A stretch of 64,000 bases of DNA. It comes from Malus domestica. Its lineage: Eukaryota > Streptophyta > Magnoliopsida > Rosales > Rosaceae. The translations under genes were made by a program, and so were the position numbers. The notes beneath the pieces were generated by a model that ran no database searches, was not told the DNA's origin, and worked only from the letters and a program-made list of their open reading frames with translations. The stretch is from positions 4,618,001-4,682,000 of the forward strand of contig NC_091672.1 in assembly GCF_042453785.1 (NCBI RefSeq). Direction: 5' to 3'. The first letter of the stretch is position 1. The number at the start of each line of letters is the position of its first letter. Positions 55,190 through 64,000 of this stretch are shown here, one piece after another.

Positions 55190-57560
55190 ATAGATTTGGG
55201 TTGGCAATTGTCGGACGACCATTGCTTGGTTAGATGAGGTTTTCCAGAGGCAACCAGCAAAGGCGATTGCCTAGTTAGATGGCTCTGGAGTTGAAGAATT
55301 AGTTTGACTTAAAAGTCTCGACCACTTCATTAGACGACGAGTTTCTCAAGTTCGACTAATTAACTATCTCAAGTCTCCGCCTACGAAGAGTATTTGATTC
55401 TTCGCCGGAGATATCACATCATTAGCCTTCTTAGCGAAGTGGAGGGTTTTATGATTGGATATTCTCAACTCATGTTTAGAGTTCGGCATTTAGACGGTTG
55501 AACCACTTTTACAATAAAGATACTCATTTCCTTTGAGTATCTTTGTCCGTACATTTTGATACCAGTTTGGGGGACATATATTCTTACTAATATAGTTGAG
55601 GCTGTCGAATTTGGTGCACAAGATCCAGAACTTAATAGTGATTTGCATAACCTTGTCTTCATGCTATAAAACCCTAGGCCGAAAGTGTTCCTTCCTCGGT
55701 CGAAGTCGCTAGATTCAAGAGTTTAAAGCGACATTCGCCCGACTGAGCTCGGTAGTGAGTTGGCACGCCCGCATTAGCAATCAACAATTGAAGGACGTCA
55801 TTAGCTCCTTACTTACTTCACATCACGTAGGTGTAATTTTTAGGGACAACATTAAGTCATAATTGTTCGTGACGAGAATTTCCGTGAGGAATGCTTCCTG
55901 GCCGACGAGCACACAGCTCCCCGAGAGGTTGGCGCCGGTTGATGCTTTTTGTCGGGCTTCTGCTTTACTAGGGGGCTTGTCGGGCAAAGCCTGTCGGGCA
56001 AGGCTGAAAAAGAAGGACATAGTTAACTTTGAAAGGTGCCTTTGTGAAGCCTTAGGTGTAGGCCTTGAGGCTCACGATCAAGATTAACTTTGAATTGCTC
56101 AGGCGTGCCACTACCATCTTCAGCATGGTAGATGTAGAACGGATGTTTGAGTTTTAATTATATACATTCGAGAGACTATGTTAGTTATTGACAGGTGCCT
56201 TTGTGGGGCCTTAGGTGTAGGCCTTAAGGCTTCTCATAAATAACTAACTTAGTACTCAAACACATAAGGTTCCTTTTATGGGTTATATGGGTCTTATAAC
56301 CATCATACTTCTGATTACCTGAGCTCAAAGAGCAGAATGAATCCAAATAGGTGCCTTTGTGGGGCCTTGAATAGGCCTTGAGGCTTCCTACCAGAACCTA
56401 TTCTGTACTCAATGTTCTTGCCCGAGAAATAGGATGAATCCAAATAGGTGCCTTTGTGGGGCCTTGAATAGGCCTTGAGGCTTCCCATTAGAATTTATCC
56501 CGTACTCGAACATTCTTGCCCGAGAAATAAGATGAATCCAAATAGGTGCCTTTGTGGGGCCTTGCATAGGCCTTGAGGCTTCCCATCAGAATTCATCCCG
56601 TACTCGAACGTTATATGGTCATCATAATATAACAGAAATAAAACTAAGTGGCAAGTCGATTACTTGCGCCCCAAGTAACTTCGGACTTCTTGTTTATCAA
56701 AGCTTGTCGTGGATGGGTTAAGTCCACATCAGGTTCTTTTTTATGCCTTGAGGCCAAGGACTTTTTAGGATGATCAAATCTTATATGCCCAAGGGCTTAG
56801 AACTTAGATCTGGCTTGAAACTGTGAAGACATATTCAAATCGGATTCAAGCGCTGAGAGAGTCTTTTAATAGCCATATTACTAGAAATAACTTGGATACA
56901 ACTTGAAGTATACAACATATTGCTAGGCTAATGAATGAAAAGACAAAGACAAAGAAGGTCAGGCAAGGTTTAACCTTGTCGGGCAAGGCTGATCATCTTG
57001 CAACTTCCTATCTTTGTGGGTTAACAGAAGGTTTGAAGGCTTAGAAAAGGGGTTGGGAAATGAGTTTGCAGAAAGAAAATCGATACTACAGCAGGTGTTG
57101 AACAGGGTAGCAGAGCTATTACAAAGGGTTTGTCCCAAAATGGATGAAGGCTTGGCTGACTACAGCTTCGTTTTGAAGGCAAATCTGGCTTTGAGCAGAG
57201 TTTGTGCTTTTGTTTGTTTGTTTGAGTGTCTTTGATTCTGACTTCTCTTTCTCCTTTTATAGCCACCTTGGCTTGGCTTCCTGTAGCAATAATCTTGCCC
57301 GAATGCAGTTTGAAGGATAGTGACTCATCAGCTATTTACTTGTATTGCCATCATAAAGTACTTTTGGGCTGATTAGCTGGCTGGTCTATACCACTTGGCC
57401 CTTGGGTAGGTGAGCAAGTGGTGCAAATGATCTGCACCTAGTCGGAAAAGGCCCTTTCTGCTTTCTAGGTTTGGGCTGAGCTTCAGGCTTTTCCTTCTCT
57501 TTTTGGGCCAACTCTCTTCTAAGCCCAAAGTTTAAGTTTCAACCCAAACAATAATAATTT
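55190..57560. other. Noncoding repeat-rich region, probable LTR-element remnant
   Basis: GC-richer than its surroundings, with phrases such as GTCGGGCAAAGCCTGTCGGGCAAGGC, a GGTTGGCGCCGG near 55927 and a TTTTATAGCCACCTTGG near 57256. These suggest retroelement noncoding DNA, but no gag or pol and no pair of LTRs is visible. Confidence 0.35.
56034..56600 (+). repeat. Tandem repeat with GGTGCCTTTGTGGGGCCTTG core
   Basis: Five copies of the core, at about 56034, 56192, 56350, 56446 and 56544. The last three are spaced ~97 bp and include CCCGAGAAATA.GATGAATCCA between cores. The first two are longer and diverged. Confidence 0.8.
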
Positions 57561-58365
57561 GGTATTAAACTCGTCATTCATGGAAGTTACAACTAAGACC
57601 CTTTCAGTTATAATTGAAAATGAATACTATTAAACTGTAGTACAAAGTGATAAAAGGCTAAAGCATTAACATCCCTACAAGAAGGCCAAGTCCATTTGAT
57701 TCTTGTTATGCCAAGGGGAAGAGAGTCATGTTAGTGGTATCACATTCCAACAATCTGTATACGCATGAATATGAAAACTCATTCATATTCCAAGGTCTCC
57801 AATATATGAACCAAACATGTCAAGTTTCACTCTACTCCCTAAACATCACATACCAACAGATGTGGTAACCATTGTCTGGAGAGGTAGATAAACAGGACTA
57901 CTGGTAGCTCGCCTATAAATATAAGCTTCTTATGGTCTTTCTTTGGCAAAGGGAACTTAGAAGTCCAATTCTAATCTTAGATAGGATTCACCATCCGCTA
58001 GACATACCACATAAGCCAACAGTAGTATGAATGCAACTTCCTTCTATTCCCTACCAATGTCGGACTAGGGCCCATCGAAGAAGATCCTTGTATTCTCGTA
58101 GAAAAGAAGTTCTGAAAGAACGCTCCATTTGGTCAAAACGAATTTATTTTCATTGATTCTCTCAGCCCAAGGCCTCAACAAGTAGCTTTGTAATTAGCTA
58201 TGAGAGGTGAGAGCAAATAAAAAAGAAAGTTGGGAGGGAAAGAGTGAGGTTCGGAAAACAAAGAGAACATCGAGGCCTTTTCTCACCCCTAGTGTTATCT
58301 CTAATTGTAATTCTCTCTCCTTACGACTAATGTTAACCTGTGGCTTAATACATACAACTAAGATC
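57561..58365. other. No gene recognised
   Basis: No supported reading frame, repeat or element. Confidence 0.4.
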
Positions 58366-58644
58366 TGGTTTGGTACTGAGGTAATTCTGAAAAAAGCTGG
58401 TATCAAAAAAAGCTGAGAGCTTTTTTGTGTTTGGTAAACATTCAGCTTCAGCTTTTTCACAGTTTTGGGTAAAAAAAGCCAAAAACAAGAAGCTACAAAC
58501 CCAGCTTTGAAAAATTGGCTTTTTCACATTTGTTTTAGATAAAAGTTTACCAAACACTCTACAACTTTATTTCACAGTCACTTATTCTCACAGCACAGCA
58601 TAAGCAGCTTTTTTTTAAAGCACAGCAATACCAAACCAACCCTA
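58366..58644. mobile_element. MITE, probably hAT-like
   Basis: Inverted ends CTGGTTTGGTA and AGGGTTGGTTTGGTA (reverse of the right end), with internal AGCTTTTTCAC and ACAGCACAGC repeats that can pair. Target duplication not resolved. Confidence 0.65.
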
Positions 58645-58975
58645 AATCTCTTAAAATACAAATTGGCTTCCGGATGTCATAGATATTTTAATAATAACAA
58701 ATTGCGCAAATTAGCAAGATGCGAAGTTAAATTATTTTGCTAATTAGAAAATACATATTCACAAAATCTACATGTATAGATTTTTTTTAATACGACATTT
58801 AATAATACCAAAACGACTTTCGTCGCTGATTTGTTTCATCTTCCAATTTTTTCTTTAGAATAAGGTCGTCAAGTCATATCCTTGCTCCTATATATTCCCT
58901 CTTGTGAGTGTCATCCAGAGCAATAGAGTTGGTATAGAAACAGAGAGATCTTAGTAAGAAAATAGCATATCAACC

Positions 58976-59335
58976 ATGACTAGGACGAAGGTAAAACTCG
59001 CCTGGATACTGAACGATAGAGATAGAAAGGCTACATTCCAAAAAGGCAACCTTGTTTAAGAAAATGAGTGAGCTCACAATCTTGTCAACTCATTGTCGTC
59101 TGCGCCATATCCAATGGTAAAGCCATTAACAACATACAAGATGGCGAGTCACGCGTTTTCTTGAACAAGCTTGCCTTTCTCTTTTGGAATGTAGCTCTTC
59201 TATCTCTTATCATTCACTGGATGCTGCAATATTTGAATGCTAATGGAAGTAGCAATAATGTATTGGGGAATCTGCCTTACGATGGCAGCACAGGAGGTCC
59301 TGAAACAGATATAGGACTGCCTTGTGGACCATAGG
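58976..59335 (+). pseudogene. Type I MADS-box (AGL80/M-gamma-like) pseudogene
   Basis: The ATG at 58976 opens MTRTKVKLAWILNDRDRKATF, which matches the start of M-gamma MADS domains (MTRKKVKLA.I.ND.ARKA.FKKRKKG in the family). The frame then breaks. In the next frame KKMSELTILST can be read, and in a third VVCAI. These are the following MADS blocks (LKKVSEL, VCAI), so at least two indels lie within the DNA-binding domain. Several residues of the KKRKKG basic stretch are missing. A last open stretch ending NVLGNLPYDGSTGGPETDIG may be a C-terminal remnant. Intact members act in female gametophyte and endosperm; this one cannot bind DNA normally. Confidence 0.75.
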
Positions 59336-61955
59336 CAGAGCTATGAAGGGAATACAATGATCCCAGGTCCATCTTGACATTTTTTTTCTCAGCATAAATG
59401 TTTCTTGCTATGCTTATAATTTTTAAGGTTTTTAGTTTAGTTTGATTTGAAATTGGTGGCTCATGTGGAGTTCAAGCAATCTGTTACTTGTGAGCTTTGA
59501 AGAGGAAGGAGAGAGGAAGAAAGTCAGAATGGCTTGGGGTTTAAGTTTAAGGAAGAGAATGATAAGGACGGCACCATGGCAGACCCAAATGACGGTGATC
59601 GATCACTCACCACATGAAAAGATGAAGAGAGCGTTTCATATTGAGACTTTTGGACCCCTTCTAGACTAATATCTTAGCTCCACCACTGTTATGGACTGTT
59701 TGGACATAGCAGCGGTGGTGGAAGTGATGCAGGTGGGAAATTTCGAGGTAGCAACAATGGAAGTGATGTTGTGGTTCCTTGCGACGTTGACAAACTTGGG
59801 AAAACTCATCCACTCCTAGAATTGCAATTTACTATCATGAAGATTACTAAAAACCTAAAGAATACATAAAAGTGGCAATGTACTTCTTGACTCTGATTTT
59901 TTTTTTGTTTTTCCATTTTTTTTTTTCACATCATGTTTGATCCGTGTATCCGTTGGTCCTCTCTAATAAATAATATCTTTTTGTTACAATAATTTTATGT
60001 CATTGTCTCTTTTTTTCTATCCTTAGTGCATAGCATATGGATGATTTGATAAACATGCTATCTTTAAATTATAGTTAGTAAAATACGGAACGGGTATAGT
60101 ACTGAAAAATTTAAATGTACTATTTGGCAACTTTGCTAAAATGATACTTTGAAAAATTCTGCCATTTTTTATTTGATATTTATGTGTTGAAAATGTTATA
60201 AAATACGTGAATTTTATGTGCATTATAAAAAAAAATTGTGTCTAAATAAGGTGTATTAAACTTGAAAGCTACCCAATACAAGATTGAAAAAAAATGTATA
60301 TCAGGCCGAGCCCAATCCTCTAACACCAACTACTTCCAAGCCCATGAAGCATTCTAAAGTGAGAAAATATTAAAAGCTTTGTATTTTTAACTAAAGTACA
60401 AAATCCTCTCATTTCATTGAGAAATATAAAACTTAGGGTTGGACATGCAGGTCTTTGCCCTTGTGGAGTCGGACCATATTACACGGTTGGATGTAAAATC
60501 GTCCGGTTCTTACTTTTTATTTTTAAAATGCTCTGAGTTGGACCCAGCTTGTGTAAAAACAAGTTCAAAACTGAACCAATATTTCTTATGTGTGAATAAC
60601 TCGGCACAGACCGGTTAAGGTTGTCATAGCATTTGTTATTTTATTAGTAGTCCACAATGAAGCCCATGATCCATATTTTCATGTCAATCTAACCCTAAGA
60701 AGTAAAACAACAATCAAACTTCTTTAAACAAAGAGTCTTAAGAACATTTGTTGGTATTGGTTTTGTTAGACGCAATTCTTTCGTAACAAAAATACATAGA
60801 GATTGTTTTATATTGTTGTTTTGTTATACGGCATATATGATTGAAAATGAATATGTTCAACTCATAAGAACCAAACCATACCAAACCGATCCAAATGAGC
60901 TAGTTCCACTAATAAAAATATGTAAACCTATACCAATTCAGACTCATTTACAGAAAAACAAACCAAAAATGAACCTGACTCGACTTGCGCCCACCCTTAA
61001 AAATAATTCAGTTCTATTCATTATGTTGATGGCGCTTTTAACTTTTTGTCAACTGTTTCATTCAAGCTGTGAATTTTTGTCGTAAATACAATTACTTTGG
61101 CAAGGCATGTCTTGGCCTTTTCGTTTGTTTTGTTGAGTGTCTCAAAAGTCGGTTATAGCCGGTAATTAATCATTACATGGCAATTATCACAATAAATACA
61201 CTAACTTTGAAAACGTGTTGGATCAAGAAAATATTATTGTGTCATGTAGCATCTGAATCGATTAATATAAACAGTTACGTGTTGTGATATGAACGACAAA
61301 GTATTTGCACTTTCTAATATAGTATCAATAGACATCTACTCATATTATGTTACACCTACATATATTGCCTAAAAGAAATTAGAAACAAGCAGATTTTGAC
61401 TTATCTAAATAGTTAGAGCAGTGTACTCTGTCTTTTTACACCTAAATCAGAATCCCTCTCCACCGTAATTTAAACAAATTTACTAAAGAATATCGTCTAT
61501 TTTTTTATATAAAAAAAGATATTGAAGTAAAATAATAAAGTAGTTTGTGGTAATCAGTTTTATGGATTAGGCCAAATAAGGATTATAAATGTGAAAAATA
61601 ATGGTTAGAAAATCTTGAACATTTTGTTTATGTTATGCAATGTTATCAAACTGTCAATTTGAACCACGCATTCATACTTGAAATCTCTACAGGTCATATT
61701 TTTATTAAAAATGAAACGACATTTTTTTCATTTAATTCACCCACCAACGAGCTCTCCATCTGATAATGTCATAAACAAACTCATAAGTTCGAATTCCCCT
61801 CTCATTAGATGACATATTCAACCAAACTATGAGTGACATGTACGTGGGGCAAGTTGAACCAAACAACATGGAACAATGACAGAAACTTGTACCAACAATC
61901 CATAGATTCTCAACGTGCACTACAGGGGGGCCAAAATTCCAAAAAAAAACCCTAA
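59336..61955. other. No gene; possible decayed elements
   Basis: AT-rich. 60434-61000 has end sequences TAGGGTTGGACATGC and (reverse) TAAGGGTGGGCGCAAG that could be a decayed hAT-like element, without a visible target duplication. Nothing else supported. Confidence 0.3.
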
Positions 61956-62109
61956 GGAAAACTAATGAAAATGGCTTGAAAACTTTGAGTTTTAACGATA
62001 AAGACAAAATAAAAGGTAAAGTGAATAGTACCAAGATTGACTTTTTAGTGTAAAAATATGGTTTTTCGTTAAAGTAAACAGTACCGGAAGTTTTTCGTTA
62101 AAGTTCCCG
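61956..62109 (-). mobile_element. Short MITE, copy 2 of the 21233 family
   Basis: 154 bp, GGAAAACTAATGAAAATGG to CGTTAAAGTTCCCG, with an exact 9-bp duplication AAACCCTAA on both sides (61947-61955, 62110-62118). Opposite orientation to 21233-21384. The 9-bp duplication suggests a MULE-type MITE. Confidence 0.85.
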
Positions 62110-62640
62110 AAACCCTAACATATGCCTTCAACTGAATGATGCCATATGCAAATAGCTAACCCTAATAAAATATGTCATGTTATTTATTTTAGGTGGTAGT
62201 AGTAGTAGTAGTGCCCTAGTGGTGGAACCAATTCCAGACCTCAACTTTTCCTCCAACACAGCCTGCGTGCTTCCAACACCAAAACTTGAAAGCCTCATCA
62301 TCCATCTTTTTGTTTCTTTCTTTTTATTTTTTATTTATTTTCTCAGGATAGGAGATCAAATTTTTTAAACTAAATTTGTAAACCAAATGATATGATTGCA
62401 GATGATTGGATGATTAATTGAGTATCGATTAACGTGTTTGTTTCTTATTAATGACACATAATTTGATTTGCAAATTTAGTCTCTCTAATATTATCTTTTT
62501 CGTCACGGAAAACTTTTCCCTTTGCATCTTTACAGCTAATGAGATGCACCGCATTTGGGATTGGATTATCTGATTTTTTCCACAAACATAGAGAATGGAA
62601 TATCTAGGCATCAATCAAATATGCATTGTTGACCAAGGGA

Positions 62641-63177
62641 TAAATTGCACTGATAGTCCCTGTAGTTTATTCAGATTTTCACTTCCATCCTTTTTTTTTT
62701 TGTTATTACATTTTTGCCATGCATATTCGTCGTGTTTTCTTTCCCTTTAGATCAATCTATCAACTAAGGTCATGTTTGAGATTGCTTGTGAAATGACTAA
62801 AATTGTTTAGCAACCAAAATTGTTTCCAACTATGTTTGGCAATACAATTAATCCGCTTGTGCCTTGTAGAAAGGTTTTTTTTGGTGAAACTCCTAACTAA
62901 ATGTTTTTTTTAGGAAGCACTTTTTTAAGTGTTTTTTGCAAAAAGCATTTTTAGAATGTGTATACTGAAAGCATTTCCAGCAGTCAAATGTTTTCTACAT
63001 TAGCAGTCCAAACAAGCCAAGTTTATTATTCCATCATTTTTGTGCACATCTTCTCAGTCCAAAAACTCAAAGTTGAAGAAGTTTTACCTCATTTAACGGA
63101 CTAAGCTAACCGAATGAAACTATAAAAGGATAAAAATGAAAATCCAAGTAAACTATAGGGACTCAAACTGCAATTCA
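62641..63177. mobile_element. Element with ~55-bp terminal inverted repeats
   Basis: Left end AAATTGCACTGATAGTCCCT, right end (reverse) GAATTGCAGTTTGAGTCCCT, followed in both by TAGTTTA(T/C)T..GATTTTCA(C/T)TT. This looks like a MULE-type MITE. The centre (about 62770-63020) has its own imperfect inverted ends (CATGTTTGAGATTGC / GGCTTGTTTGGACTGC) and may be a second nested element. No target duplication was settled. Confidence 0.55.
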
Positions 63178-63631
63178 ACTGTTATAAAAAGCTATCAGAA
63201 ATCTTAGGGGAAATTGGAATCACAAAGTTCCAGCAGAACAGAATGGTTGGATTTTCACTACATCAAACTGCCAAAGTTAAAAGCCATAAAAAGTAAAATT
63301 TGGATAACATCAGTAAAAAAAAGTCAGAGCTCCGTCAACTGAAAGGGAAATTACAGGGTCATGTTACAGAATTACTCATTTCCCAGTGAGATTAGGCAAT
63401 TAAGATAACATAACATAACAAACATAACCTCAAACAGAAGAAACTTACGCTTTCATTTTCCAGCCTAACTTAGAAACACACAGCAGTTACCTCTCCCATG
63501 ATCCTCAAAACGCTTAAGCGGTCTCCTATCGGTTAATCCACTTCCAATTAAGCACACTCAGTTGAAAGAAAAACGATTAAAATAAGCGAAAATACAGTTA
63601 GTAATCACACTTCCTACAATTTACGTTTCTC

Positions 63632-64000
63632 CTATGCCGCAACCTCTGTTGTTGAAAGTTCGGGACTTTGTGAAGCATCTGCGGTCATTTCTACTGCTGG
63701 AGCAGCCGGAGGCAGTTTTAGTAACTGGGTGTAGTGGAACTCAATCTGTAACCGTTGATGAAGAGGCGTGGACGACATTAGTCCTTTCTTGAGATCCGCC
63801 TGCAACTCCCTTATTGGAATTGCAGCCAAGAAGCTCTTTATGTACTCTTTGCAGGACTCCTTCCCTTGACAGACCACCTCCACTTCCTCCTTCGGCTCCT
63901 CTGACTTGGTTATTCCTGCTTCTACTGTAGATTCTTCTTCCTTTGCATTGACCCGCTGGTTTCTAGATTCGCCTGCTTCTGCCGCCACAATTGGTTGATC
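63632..64000 (-). CDS. Unknown protein, C-terminal part (runs off the window)
   Basis: The minus-strand frame is open from the window edge (reading DQPIVAAEAGES) to a stop at 63632-63634. No ATG start is present, so the gene begins beyond 64000. The visible ~122 residues are Glu/Lys-rich at first (VEAGITKSEEPKEEVEVV), then contain a compact block CKEYIKSFLAAIPIRELQAD and HQRLQIEFHYTQLLKLPPA, and end in a Ser/Thr/Ala-rich tail. The codon pattern and lack of stops look like a real exon. I do not recognise the family. Confidence 0.55.
   Translation of the reverse strand, partial: DQPIVAAEAGESRNQRVNAKEEESTVEAGITKSEEPKEEVEVVCQGKESCKEYIKSFLAAIPIRELQADLKKGLMSSTPLHQRLQIEFHYTQLLKLPPAAPAVEMTADASQSPELSTTEVAA

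Noticed and set aside
61390-61460. Possible tRNA
   Set aside because: No cloverleaf or proper A and B boxes could be found.

Overview
This is nuclear DNA of a flowering plant. The genes have introns with GT/AG borders and the window is packed with plant transposons of many classes. The mix of element families (Harbinger, MULE and hAT elements with their MITEs, Copia and Gypsy remnants, and an LTR element opening with a GGCGCCGTCTGTGGG primer-binding site) and the R-gene fragments look to me like a Rosaceae genome, probably the apple/pear group. That taxonomic call comes from memory of such sequences and was not tested by any search.

Only two complete host genes are convincing. One is a four-exon ML-domain (MD-2-related lipid recognition) secreted protein gene on the + strand at 46859-49133. 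The other is a single-exon glutaredoxin-like gene on the + strand at 52654-53481. A third gene enters from the right edge on the - strand (63632-64000) and is not recognised. Everything else is pseudogenes, gene fragments or mobile DNA.

Layout. 0.5-6.4 kb: NBS-LRR resistance-gene fragments, including a ~1.3 kb inverted repeat, and a young 3966-bp Copia element with identical 207-bp LTRs, no gag and one in-frame stop. 6.6-11.2 kb: a Harbinger element carrying broken Myb/SANT and transposase genes. 11.6-15.0 kb: a MULE MITE and a hAT-like element. 15.0-17.1 kb: an ML-gene pseudogene holding two clean insertions (a MULE MITE in the 5' leader and a solo LTR at a splice acceptor). 17.1-24.75 kb: three more copies of the same NBS-LRR fragment, two of them forming another inverted repeat, around a Gypsy remnant, tandem repeats and MITEs. 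25.1-35.8 kb: a nested block with a long solo-LTR-like segment and a three-LTR tandem retroelement whose two interiors carry different captured host-gene pieces (non-specific phospholipase C and a Clp ATPase N-domain). 35.8-41.3 kb: a decayed Copia element. 41.4-46.5 kb: a decayed full-length MULE lying ~350 bp upstream of the intact ML gene. 49.5-51.3 kb: MITEs, one nested in another. 55-57.5 kb: a noncoding tandem-repeat region. 59 kb: a type I MADS-box pseudogene. 60-63.2 kb: more MITE-like DNA.

The main story is duplication of host-gene pieces (ML, NBS-LRR, phospholipase C, Clp) and their break-up or capture by transposons. The intact ML paralogue acts as an in-window empty-site reference for the insertions in its broken copy. 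The two NBS-LRR inverted repeats are plausible hairpin small-RNA sources, but no expression can be read from sequence alone.
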